Shown here piece after piece: positions 18,101 through 25,361 of a DNA stretch of 64,000 nucleotides. The stretch is taken from NCBI GenBank assembly GCA_003755025.1, contig RJVL01000007.1, forward strand, positions 186,001 through 250,000. Reading direction: 5' to 3'. The position numbers and the translations under genes are program-made. This DNA comes from Diaphorobacter nitroreducens (GTDB taxonomy: Bacteria > Pseudomonadota > Gammaproteobacteria > Burkholderiales > Burkholderiaceae_C). The notes below the pieces were generated by a model. That model ran no database searches. It worked only from the letters and a program-made list of their open reading frames with translations, and had not been told where the DNA came from. The first letter of the stretch is position 1; every line of letters starts with the position of its first letter.

Positions 18101-18781
18101 TCAGCGCACGGTGCTGGCGGGTGCGCCGCCGCTTTCCACCACAGCGACGCGCCGCCGCAGCGCGGCCTCCAACGCGGTATCGCCCGCCGCACCCGCCCGC
18201 TCGGCGCGCAGCAGCAGCCAGGCCATCAACGGGCGGCGCCAGCCCTGCGCCGAGGCGGTGTCGGTGGCCACCACCATGACTTCCGGCGTAGCGCGCCCGG
18301 CGCGCACGGCCGCACCCGCTGCCACCAGGCGCGCCAAGGGGTCGGCAATGCCGGCAATGGACTGGGGGCTGGCTGCTGCGGCGCGTTGTGCCTCGGGCAG
18401 CAGCGCCGCCTGCGCGGGCGTGGCGCGGCCTGCCAGGTAGTCGGCATAGGCCTGCTCCGGCGGCGCCGCATCGGCGCGCAGCGGCTCGAAAGCCGTGCAG
18501 GGCTGCAGTTGCAGGCTGGCCACCTGCGCGGCGCAGCGCATCAGCTCCACGCGCGCCAGCAACTCGGGCCGGCCGGTGCGTGCCACCTCGGCGCGTGCGC
18601 GGGTCCATTCCTGGTCGGCCACGCGGGTGTTGCCGGACAGGTAGGCCTCGGTCGCCCGCTCGGCCGCGCCGTGGGCATTCATCTGCCAGTCGGGCACCGG
18701 CGCCTTGCCGGCGCAGGCCGACAGCACCACGGCCAGCGCGGGAGCCAAGCCCCGGCACAAGAGAAGCTGCAGGGAGGTCAT
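18101..18781 (-). CDS. Lipoprotein of an MCE-type transport operon
   Basis: This 226-residue protein has an N-terminal lipoprotein signal: MTSLQLLLCRGLAPALAVVL followed by the lipobox SACAGK. The mature part is helical and Ala-rich, with a tetratricopeptide-like look, and I find no enzyme motif. It is the last gene of the MlaE-MlaD-like set and its ATG overlaps the MCE stop (ATGA). It is therefore probably the outer-membrane or periplasmic accessory lipoprotein of that system, though its sequence does not clearly match the PqiC/ABC_trans_aux family. Confidence 0.75.
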   Translation of the reverse strand: MTSLQLLLCRGLAPALAVVLSACAGKAPVPDWQMNAHGAAERATEAYLSGNTRVADQEWTRARAEVARTGRPELLARVELMRCAAQVASLQLQPCTAFEPLRADAAPPEQAYADYLAGRATPAQAALLPEAQRAAAASPQSIAGIADPLARLVAAGAAVRAGRATPEVMVVATDTASAQGWRRPLMAWLLLRAERAGAAGDTALEAALRRRVAVVESGGAPASTVR

Positions 18782-19788
18782 GGCAGTTTTAGCTCCGTTT
18801 CGCGGGCAAAGGGCCACTTGCGGTTGATCTCGTTCACCAGCGCATCCACCTTGCGCAGGCTGCCTTCCACTTCGGCGCGCAATGCGCCCAGGTCGGTCGT
18901 GGCCTCGCGCGCATTGGCGCCCACGGCCTGGGCCTCGGCCAGCACGGCGTCCACCTTGGTGAGGCTCTGGCGCGCGTCGGCCAGCAAACCGTTGAGCTGC
19001 ACCACGGCGGCCCGCACCTCGGGCACCAGCCCGGGGTCGCTCCCCGCACCGAAGACCTGCCTGTCCGCCTTGGCGGCCATGCCGTCGATGCGCGCGAGCA
19101 ACTGGTTGGTGCGCTCCAGCGTGGTGAGGATCTTCTTCGCGTCCGCCTCGTTGCCCATGAGCACGCCCAGGGCGCCGCCAGGCGCGTTGAGCCGCTCGGT
19201 GAGCGTGCGCACCTGGGCCATGGCGCCGCCCAGGGCGGACTCTGCGCCGGTCATGGCGTTCAGGTTGTCCAGCAGCTGGCGTGCCGATGACATGAGCTGC
19301 GGAATCTCCGCCGTGGCGTCGCCGCGCAGCACGGGGCGCTCGGCGCCGTCCTCCAGCGGCGGGTCGGCCAGCATGCCGCTGTAGGCCTTGATGGTGGTGC
19401 CGCCCACCAGCCCGCTGACCAGGGTGAACACGCTGGAGGTGCGCAGCCAGTGCGCGTCGCGCTGGGCCACGTCGATGAGGATGCGCACGTTGCCGGTCTC
19501 GGCCAGTTCGATGCGCCGCACCCGGCCGATGGGAAAGCCCGAGAACGTCATGTCCATGCCCACGACCACGCCCTCGGAATCTTCGGCCGTGAGCACCAGC
19601 CGCTGCGTGGGCTCGAACGCGCCGCGCGCGTACAGCAGGTACAGGCCGGCACCCAGCACGAGCACCAGCGTGAACAGCAGCAGCGCCGCGGCCTTGCGCT
19701 CCAGATGGGCCACGGGCCGCAGCAGCTCGACCGGCACGTTCGCCGGCGGTTCGGACAGCGGGGGTTGGGGACGTTGCGGATCGGTCAT
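18778..19788 (-). CDS. MlaD-like MCE domain protein
   Basis: MCE proteins bind and shuttle phospholipids or hydrophobic substrates across the periplasm and are anchored in the inner membrane. Residues about 33-53 form one membrane helix (AAALLLFTLVLVLGAGLYLL). An MCE domain follows (about 60-135: GVVVGMDMTFSGFPIGRVRRI). A long helical region follows (about 165-330), as in family members that form a hollow tunnel. The 336 residues are longer than E. coli MlaD (183). It lies 15 bases after the MlaE-like permease gene. Confidence 0.88.
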   Translation of the reverse strand: MTDPQRPQPPLSEPPANVPVELLRPVAHLERKAAALLLFTLVLVLGAGLYLLYARGAFEPTQRLVLTAEDSEGVVVGMDMTFSGFPIGRVRRIELAETGNVRILIDVAQRDAHWLRTSSVFTLVSGLVGGTTIKAYSGMLADPPLEDGAERPVLRGDATAEIPQLMSSARQLLDNLNAMTGAESALGGAMAQVRTLTERLNAPGGALGVLMGNEADAKKILTTLERTNQLLARIDGMAAKADRQVFGAGSDPGLVPEVRAAVVQLNGLLADARQSLTKVDAVLAEAQAVGANAREATTDLGALRAEVEGSLRKVDALVNEINRKWPFARETELKLP

Positions 19789-19803
19789 CGCGTGGCCATG
19801 AAA

Positions 19804-20613
19804 TCAGTAGTAATTGCCCATCAGCGAGATCACCTCGATGAGCAGCAGCACGGCGAACATGCGCGCCAGCCCGCCCAGCTCCGAGTCGGGCTGCTGGGCC
19901 TGGCGTGCGTCGCCGCTTTCGTAGAGCCCCGAAGCCATGGGAATCAGCGCCACGGCCAGGCTGAAGAACACGGTCTTGAGCACGAACACCAGCGTGATCT
20001 GCGGCGCGAACACATGGCCGAACATGCGCGTGTACACCGGCAGCCCCGCCGTGTTGAGCCCATACACGCCCAGGTAGGCCATGACCAGCGCCACTACGCA
20101 CGACAGCGCCGCCAGCGTGATGCTGGCATACACGCCGGCCACCACGCGCGGCAGCAGCTCCATGCGCACGGGGTCGGCGCCGCGTTGGCGCAGAGCCTGA
20201 AGGTGGCCCGACTGGCGCATCAGCGCCAGCTGCGTGCCGTTGGGGATGGTGGCGCGCATCGCCACGAACAGCGCGGCGGTCAGCGGGATCAGCTCCAGCA
20301 CCAGTACGCGGATCACCATCTCCAGCGCATAGCGCGACAGGCCGTAGCTGAGCGCCGTGACGACCACGATGCGCGTAATGACCAGACTGATGAGCGCCGC
20401 CAGCACCGTGAAGCCCAGCAGGATGGGCGCGGTGTCCTGGTACATGTGGCGCGCCAGCCGCCAGCGCGTGGCGCGGCCGTAGCTGGACGGCGAGAGCATC
20501 AGCACCATGACCACGGCGCCCAGGTAGATGATGCGCCACCACGCCACGGCCCAACGCCGCGCCTGGGCCCACAGGCGCCGGGGCACGATGAAAGGGTGCA
20601 GGCTGGCGTTCAT
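19804..20613 (-). CDS. MlaE-family ABC transporter permease
   Basis: The 269-residue membrane protein has the MlaE fold: an N-terminal amphipathic stretch and about five hydrophobic helices. The conserved cytoplasmic coupling segment reads RATIPNGTQLALMRQSGHLQALRQRGADPVRMELLPRV in the sequence (RG-DP motif near residue 145). It would drive the MCE partner downstream. No ATPase gene (MlaF) is adjacent: upstream is a repeat and a MerR gene that transcribes in the same direction but belongs to the metal locus. Confidence 0.88.
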   Translation of the reverse strand: MNASLHPFIVPRRLWAQARRWAVAWWRIIYLGAVVMVLMLSPSSYGRATRWRLARHMYQDTAPILLGFTVLAALISLVITRIVVVTALSYGLSRYALEMVIRVLVLELIPLTAALFVAMRATIPNGTQLALMRQSGHLQALRQRGADPVRMELLPRVVAGVYASITLAALSCVVALVMAYLGVYGLNTAGLPVYTRMFGHVFAPQITLVFVLKTVFFSLAVALIPMASGLYESGDARQAQQPDSELGGLARMFAVLLLIEVISLMGNYY

Positions 20614-20652
20614 GCGCGGATCATAGGTGAAGGCTGCATTCGATAAGTAACA

Positions 20653-20696
20653 AATTAGCCGCTAGCGCTTATGCAGCAAGCGCTAGCAGCTATTAA
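20653..20696. repeat. Comamonadaceae palindromic repeat, best-preserved hairpin
   Basis: GCTAGCGCTT, a 7-base loop, AAGCGCTAGC, flanked by TTAGCC and AGCTATTAA that extend the pairing. It separates the mlaE-like gene from the merR gene. The perfect 10-bp arms show the intended structure of this family. Confidence 0.85.
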
Positions 20697-20722
20697 CACC
20701 ATAGCAACCTGTGCCATGGGCC

Positions 20723-21181
20723 TCATACATGCCTGCGGGCCGCCGGCCCTGCGGGCGGCACGGGATCGGCATCGGCGCGTGCGTGCAACGCCTCGATCAC
20801 GTGGCACTGCCTTCCCGTGCCGTCGCAACGGCTGCGCAGCGACAGCAGTTCCTGCTCCAGCGTCGCCAGCTCGGCCATGCGCGTGCGCACGTGCGCCAGG
20901 TGCTCGTCCAGCGTGACGCAGGCGGCATGGCCGTCGGTGGTACTGCAGGCGTCCAATGCCAGCAGGCCGCGCACCTCCTGCAGCGACATGTCCATGGCGC
21001 GGCACAGCCGCACGAAGCGCATGCGGTGGACCTCCTCGTCGCTGTAGAGGCGGTAGCGGTTGTCCGCGCGGGTCTGCGCGGGCAGCAGGCCTTCCTTTTC
21101 GTAATAGCGGATGTTGGCCGGTGGCACGCCCGAGAGCCGGGCGGCATCACCGATACGGTGGCGGGGGCTTTGTCGCAGCAT
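20723..21181 (-). CDS. MerR-family heavy-metal regulator (CadR/PbrR type)
   Basis: A MerR activator of 152 residues that would sense Cd, Pb or Zn and twist the promoter of the adjacent ATPase gene. The N-terminal winged helix has RIGDAARLSGVPPANIRYYEKEGLL and the RYRLYSDEEVHRMRFVR segment. A dimerisation helix follows. Metal-binding Cys fit the CadR/PbrR pattern: C79, C119 and C126, the last two seven apart; C88 and the His-containing tail are extra. The ATG is chosen over a TTG 11 codons upstream, which lies inside the operator. It is divergent from the P-ATPase gene. Confidence 0.9.
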   Translation of the reverse strand: MLRQSPRHRIGDAARLSGVPPANIRYYEKEGLLPAQTRADNRYRLYSDEEVHRMRFVRLCRAMDMSLQEVRGLLALDACSTTDGHAACVTLDEHLAHVRTRMAELATLEQELLSLRSRCDGTGRQCHVIEALHARADADPVPPAGPAARRHV

Positions 21182-21184
21182 GGC

Positions 21185-21215
21185 TTGACCTTCGAGTGGC
21201 TTCAAGGTTTCCAAT
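21185..21215 (+). promoter_or_regulatory. MerR-type promoter and operator of the metal ATPase gene
   Basis: TTGACC (21185-21190) is the -35, TCCAAT (21210-21215) is the -10, and the spacer is 19 bases, the long spacing typical of MerR-controlled promoters. A dyad with ACCTT and AAGGT arms (21188-21208) lies between them. The -10 ends seven bases before the ATPase ATG at 21222, so the mRNA probably starts at the start codon. Confidence 0.75.
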
Positions 21216-21221
21216 CATGGC

Positions 21222-23243
21222 ATGAGCCAAAGCCATTCCTCCCATTCCGCGTCCCATTCCCATGGCCCGGGCGCGGCAAACCTGCCTCCTTTGCCTGCAT
21301 CCGCATGCAGCGGTTGCGCCTGCAGCACATCGGCGGGCGACGGCCACGACCACGGCACCCTGCCCGGTTGGCCGCGCATCGCCGCGGCGCTGGCCCTGGC
21401 CACGGGCGCCGAGGCGGCGCACTGGATGCAGCAGGACTACGCCGGCATGGCCCTGGCCGTGGTGGCGATTGCACTGTCGGGCCTGGGCGTGTACCGGGTG
21501 GGCCTCAAAGACCTTGCGCGCCTGCGCCTGGGCATCCACGCGCTCATGGCCGTGGCGGTGACGGGCGCCTTCCTCATCGGCCAGTGGCCCGAGGCAGCGA
21601 TGGTCATGGCGCTGTACGTGGCGGCCGAGCGCATCGAGGACGGCGCCATGGACCGCGCGCGCCATGCCATACGCCAGCTGCTGCAACTGGCGCCCGCCAC
21701 GGCCGACGTGCTGCAGCCGAATGGCAGCACCCTGAGCCTGCCCGTGGACCAGGTGCCGCTGGGTGCCACCGTGCGCATCGCCCCGGGCGCGCATGTGCCG
21801 CTGGACGGCACCGTCACCCACGGCAGCAGCAGCGTGAACCAGGCCCCCATCACCGGCGAGAGCCAACTGGCCGACAAGGCCGCCGGCGACCCGCTGTACG
21901 CGGGCAGCGTGAACCAGCAGGGCGAGCTGCTGATGCAGGTGAACACCCCGCCCGGCGACACGCTGATTGCGCGCATCGTGCGCACGGTGGAGCAGGCGCA
22001 GGCCAGCAAGGCCCCCATCCAGCGCTTCGTGGACCGCTTTGCCGCCATCTACACGCCCGTCGTGTTCGCACTGGCCGTGCTGCTGGCGCTGCTGGCCCCC
22101 CCGCTGATGGGCTGGACCTGGACGCAGTCCACCTACCAGGCGCTGGCGCTGCTGGTCATCGCCTGCCCCTGCGCGCTGGTCATCTCCACGCCGGTCACGG
22201 TGGTCAGCGCGCTCACGGCCGCCGCGCGGCGCGGCATCCTCATCAAGGGCGGCAGCGCGCTGGAGGCCGCGCGCGGCCTGCGCGTGGTGGCGCTGGACAA
22301 GACCGGCACGCTGACCACCGGCAGCCCTGCCCTGGTGCAGTGGCGTGCCCTGAACGGCGCCGATGCCGACGCCGTGGCAGATGTGGCCTGGCAGCTGGCC
22401 AGCCGGTCTGAGCACCCCGTCTCGCGCGCCATCGCCGCCGGCCTGCCCGCGGCCCCCCACAACGGCGTGCAGAACCTGCAGGCCCTGCCCGGTCGCGGCG
22501 TGCAGGCCGAGGTGGGCGGCCAGCGCTGGTGGCTGGGCAACCTGCGCCTGATGCGCGAACAAGGCCTGGCCGACGCTGCGCTCGAAGACGCCCTGGCCCA
22601 ACAGGAGCGGCAGGGCCGCACCGTCACCTTGCTGGCTGACGCGCAGGCCGTGCGCGCGCTGTTCGCCGTGGCCGACCCGCTGCGCGGCCACGCGCGCCAG
22701 GCCATCGCCGAACTGCGCGCGCTGGGCGTGCACCCGGTGGTGTTGAGCGGCGACAACCCGGCCACCGCACAGGCCATCGCGGCCGAGGCGGGCATTACCG
22801 ACGCGCAGGACGCGCTCGGCGGCCTGCTGCCGCAGGACAAGCTGGACACCCTGGCCGCGCTGCAGCGCACGCGCGGCCCCACCGCCATGGCGGGCGACGG
22901 CATCAACGATGCCCCCGCGCTGGCCCAGGCCGACGTGGGCTTCGCCATGGGCGGCGCACACAGCACCGGCATGGCCATGGAGACGGCCGACGTGGTACTC
23001 ATGAACGACGACCTGCGCCGCATTCCCGACACCGTGCGGCTGGCGCGCCGCGCACACGCCGTGCTGTGGCAGAACATCACCCTGGCGCTGGGCATCAAGG
23101 CCGCGTTCTTCACCCTGGCGCTGCTGGGCATGGCCAGCATGTGGATGGCCGTGGCAGCCGACATGGGCGTGAGCCTGCTGGTGGTGGCCAACGGGCTGCG
23201 CCTGCGCCGCGGTGCCTCTATCGCGGCGAAGGAGGCCGCATGA
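21222..23243 (+). CDS. Heavy-metal (Cd/Zn/Pb) P1B-type ATPase
   Basis: The protein exports soft divalent metals from the cytosol using ATP. All core motifs are present: TGES actuator loop, CPC metal site in ACPCALV, phosphorylated Asp in DKTGTLT, SEHP and [10 protein letters not shown]. The 673 residues are short because there is no HMA domain. Instead, the first 45 residues are His/Cys-rich (HSSHSASHSH, CSGCAC, DGHDHG), a likely metal-binding tail. CPC, the regulator type and DUF3703 favour Cd/Zn/Pb over Cu. A DUF3703 gene overlaps its stop. No Shine-Dalgarno sequence precedes the ATG. Confidence 0.93.
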   Translation: MSQSHSSHSASHSHGPGAANLPPLPASACSGCACSTSAGDGHDHGTLPGWPRIAAALALATGAEAAHWMQQDYAGMALAVVAIALSGLGVYRVGLKDLARLRLGIHALMAVAVTGAFLIGQWPEAAMVMALYVAAERIEDGAMDRARHAIRQLLQLAPATADVLQPNGSTLSLPVDQVPLGATVRIAPGAHVPLDGTVTHGSSSVNQAPITGESQLADKAAGDPLYAGSVNQQGELLMQVNTPPGDTLIARIVRTVEQAQASKAPIQRFVDRFAAIYTPVVFALAVLLALLAPPLMGWTWTQSTYQALALLVIACPCALVISTPVTVVSALTAAARRGILIKGGSALEAARGLRVVALDKTGTLTTGSPALVQWRALNGADADAVADVAWQLASRSEHPVSRAIAAGLPAAPHNGVQNLQALPGRGVQAEVGGQRWWLGNLRLMREQGLADAALEDALAQQERQGRTVTLLADAQAVRALFAVADPLRGHARQAIAELRALGVHPVVLSGDNPATAQAIAAEAGITDAQDALGGLLPQDKLDTLAALQRTRGPTAMAGDGINDAPALAQADVGFAMGGAHSTGMAMETADVVLMNDDLRRIPDTVRLARRAHAVLWQNITLALGIKAAFFTLALLGMASMWMAVAADMGVSLLVVANGLRLRRGASIAAKEAA

Positions 23244-23659
23244 CCATGACCCAATCACCACAAAGCCGCCAGCGCGCCGCCTACGACTACCTGCTGCAGC
23301 GCTGGCGCACCAGCGTGGATGCGCCCACCGAACAGCGTTGGCGCTACCTGGAGGCCGCCCATGTGGTGGGCCAGAACCGCCTGGGCCTGCACTGGCGCGC
23401 GCACTGGCAGATGCTGCGCTTTGCGCGCCAGTTGGGCGACGCGCCGGAGGCTCGGGGCCAATGGGCGCGGCTGGGCCTCACGCTGGTGGGCCACCTGGTG
23501 CGCCGGCTGCCGCAGGGCAACATCGGCCGTGCCAGCGTGCCCGCACTGCGGCCCATGGTGCCCAGCGTGGCCGTGCGCGCATGCATCACCGAAGCCATGC
23601 AGGCCACCCAGCCCCCCGGCACGCCGGGTGCCCCAGAGATGAGTCAAATCGACCTCTAA
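23240..23659 (+). CDS. DUF3703 domain protein
   Basis: This 139-residue soluble protein of unknown function matches the DUF3703 pattern: W-x-YLEAAHVVGQ, HWRAHWQMLRFA and a PxGNIGRA segment near residue 95. The family is often found beside heavy-metal resistance genes. Its ATG overlaps the ATPase stop (ATGA), with GGAGG nine bases before the ATG, so the two products are made together and may act together. A His-containing helical core suggests metal handling, but no activity is shown. Confidence 0.8.
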   Translation: MTMTQSPQSRQRAAYDYLLQRWRTSVDAPTEQRWRYLEAAHVVGQNRLGLHWRAHWQMLRFARQLGDAPEARGQWARLGLTLVGHLVRRLPQGNIGRASVPALRPMVPSVAVRACITEAMQATQPPGTPGAPEMSQIDL

Positions 23660-23752
23660 CGCCCGACTGACAATCGAACACAGCTCATCTTTTAGGAGCA
23701 TCACACTGCCCAGACACGGGAATTTGACCCAGCGCAAGACACAGCGACCGAT

Positions 23753-23789
23753 GCCGTGGTGCAATCGCGCCCCCGCCGGTCACCACGGC
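23753..23789. repeat. Inverted repeat upstream of the YitT-like gene
   Basis: GCCGTGGTG (23753-23761) and CACCACGGC (23781-23789) are perfect 9-bp arms around a 19-base loop. It ends 17 bases before the chosen start of the next gene and could be a leader hairpin or an operator. Confidence 0.5.
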
Positions 23790-23806
23790 GACTGCCGATC
23801 CCGCCC

Positions 23807-24433
23807 ATGTCCACCACCACCGCCAACGCCGCTCCCGCCATGGTCCCGCACACCCGCACCGAAGACGCCGTGGCGATTGGCGTGGGCGTGACGCTGATCT
23901 CCGTGGGCGTGGCCTTCCTCGCCAGCGCCGGGCTGCTCACCGGCGGCATGGCGGGGCTGGCCTTCGTGCTGCACTACGCCACGGGCATCGGCTTCGGCAA
24001 GCTGTTCTTCGTGCTCAACCTGCCGTTCTACTGGTTGGCGCTGCGCAAGCTGGGCCTGGCCTTCACGCTCAAGACCTTCGCGGCCGTGGCGCTGCTGTCG
24101 GTGCTGTCGGAGCTGCAGTCGCAGTTCCTGCAGATCAGCGAACTGCAGCCGCTGTATGCGGCCATCACCGGCGGGCTGATCATGGGTATGGGCTTTTTGG
24201 TGCTGTTCCGCCACCGCTGCAGCCTGGGGGGCGTGGGCATCATGGCGCTGTACCTGCAGGACCGCTTCGGCTGGCGCGCCGGCAAGGTGCAGATGGCCGT
24301 GGACTGCTGCATCGTGCTGGCGGCGCTGGTCACAGTGGAGCCGCTGCGCGTGCTGTGGTCGGTCATCGGCGCGGTGGCGCTCAACCTGGTGCTGGCCATG
24401 AACCACCGGCCAGGGCGCTACATGGCGGTCTGA
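23807..24433 (+). CDS. YitT-family membrane protein
   Basis: A 208-residue integral membrane protein with about five to six hydrophobic helices, similar to the YitT/DUF161 group, whose function is unknown. The N-terminal GVGVTLISVGVAFLASAG and the LTGGMAGLAFVLHYATGIGFG segment (helix, GG motif, helix) and RHRCSLGGVGIMALYLQDRFGW (loop with GG) are characteristic of the family. The ATG (MSTTTANAAP) is chosen over a GTG 17 codons upstream because homologs start near TRTEDAVAIG. No Shine-Dalgarno sequence is clear. It lies between the metal locus and the copper operon with no proven link to either. Confidence 0.82.
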   Translation: MSTTTANAAPAMVPHTRTEDAVAIGVGVTLISVGVAFLASAGLLTGGMAGLAFVLHYATGIGFGKLFFVLNLPFYWLALRKLGLAFTLKTFAAVALLSVLSELQSQFLQISELQPLYAAITGGLIMGMGFLVLFRHRCSLGGVGIMALYLQDRFGWRAGKVQMAVDCCIVLAALVTVEPLRVLWSVIGAVALNLVLAMNHRPGRYMAV

Positions 24434-24495
24434 CGGCACGCGGCCGGGCCATCGCCCGGCGCTCGCTCTGGCGGGAACTTCCTGCACCGCGCCGG

Positions 24496-24508
24496 TATCA
24501 TTCGCTGC
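24496..24508 (+). promoter_or_regulatory. Possible promoter of the copper operon
   Basis: TATCAT at 24496-24501 ends eight bases before the first ATG of the operon, with no Shine-Dalgarno sequence. This suggests a leaderless first gene. I see no CopR, CusR or CueR consensus box upstream, and a GCCGGGC/GCCCGGC hairpin at 24443-24460 lies behind it. Confidence 0.35.
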
Positions 24509-24910
24509 ATGCGCCACGCCGTTGCCATGATCCTGGGTCTGCTGCTGGTCCTGCGGGGCCTGCTGGGCGACGCCATGGCCATGGGCGTTGCACCGGCCAC
24601 GCCCGCGCAGCCCACCATCGCGGCAGCCGCTACCCACCACGCTATGGCAAGCGACACGCACGACCACGGTGGTCATGACGGCGACCATGCCAGCGCATCA
24701 GCACAGCCGCACTGCTGCGATACCGGCGGGGCGGTCCACGCGGAACACCCCGCCGGCTGTTCGGCCTGCGGCGCCTGCCATTCGGCCTTCTACGCGCCGG
24801 TCTGGGCGCCCGCCTTCCATGGACGGCACGACAGCACGTTGCAACCGCACCATGGCACCCCCTTTGCCAGCGCCACGGCTGCGCAAGCCATCAAGCCACC
24901 CATCTCCTGA
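24509..24910 (+). CDS. Small exported His/Cys-rich protein at the head of the copper operon
   Basis: I do not recognise a family. The 133 residues start with a signal-like segment (MRHAVAMILGLLLVLRGLLG, cleavage likely near AMAMG). The mature part has clustered metal ligands: HHAMASDTHDHGGHDGDH, a CC pair, and CSACGAC. A second His pair is near the C-terminus. The composition and its place before the TolC-type gene argue for periplasmic copper binding or sensing. It may be distantly related to DUF2946, but I cannot show that. Confidence 0.65.
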   Translation: MRHAVAMILGLLLVLRGLLGDAMAMGVAPATPAQPTIAAAATHHAMASDTHDHGGHDGDHASASAQPHCCDTGGAVHAEHPAGCSACGACHSAFYAPVWAPAFHGRHDSTLQPHHGTPFASATAAQAIKPPIS

Positions 24911-24927
24911 GCACTGACGCCCGAAGT

Positions 24928-24984
24928 GCGTCCGCAATCGGCTGCATGTCCCCCGACGGGGCCGCAGCCGAGCGTCGCGGACGC
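24928..24984 (+). promoter_or_regulatory. Large compound hairpin between the first two copper genes
   Basis: Nested arms: GCGTCCGC (24928-24935) with GCGGACGC (24977-24984), CGGCTGC (24939-24945) with GCAGCCG (24964-24970), and a CCCC/GGGG tip. It is followed by GGTTTTGT. It could be an attenuator or an RNA-stability element inside the copper transcript. Confidence 0.55.
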
Positions 24985-25013
24985 GGTTTTGTCATGTTTG
25001 ACGGGAGACTCCC

Positions 25014-25361
25014 ATGCGCTTCGCGCACCCCACCAGCCCTGCGGCCATGATGGCCCTGGCGGCCCTGGCCGGCATCGCACCGCCGACCTGGGCGCAGGTT
25101 GACAATGCTCCTGCCGCCCCATCGCAGACCGCCACCGCCGACTCGGCACAGGCCCCCAGTCTGCCCTTGCACCACCAGCCCCTGCTCCCCAGCGGCGACG
25201 TGGCCGAGGCCGACATCGGCTGGAAGGCCGCCAACACCGCCGTGGGCGCCTTTCCCGGTGGCCACTCCGACATCGTGCGCTGGGAAGCCGAGCAGGCACG
25301 CGCCGCGCCGCCCAGCCCTGGCATGCCCACCCCGAAACACCACCACGGAGGCCAGCCATGA
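25014..25361 (+). CDS. Small periplasmic protein of the copper operon
   Basis: I do not recognise a family. The 115 residues have a signal peptide (about 1-28, ending PTWAQ). The mature part is low-complexity and Pro/Ala-rich. The conserved-looking core is VAEADIGWKAANTAVGAFPGGHSDIVRWEAEQ (about residues 63-94), which resembles segments found before copper-operon TolC genes. The tail PKHHHGGQ could bind metal. GGGAG precedes the ATG by about 7 bases. It overlaps the next gene by four bases (ATGA), so expression is coupled. Confidence 0.7.
   Translation: MRFAHPTSPAAMMALAALAGIAPPTWAQVDNAPAAPSQTATADSAQAPSLPLHHQPLLPSGDVAEADIGWKAANTAVGAFPGGHSDIVRWEAEQARAAPPSPGMPTPKHHHGGQP

Noticed and set aside
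21147-23261. A leftward open frame of 704 codons across the metal ATPase
   Set aside because: Shadow of the ATPase gene; no start signal and no motifs.
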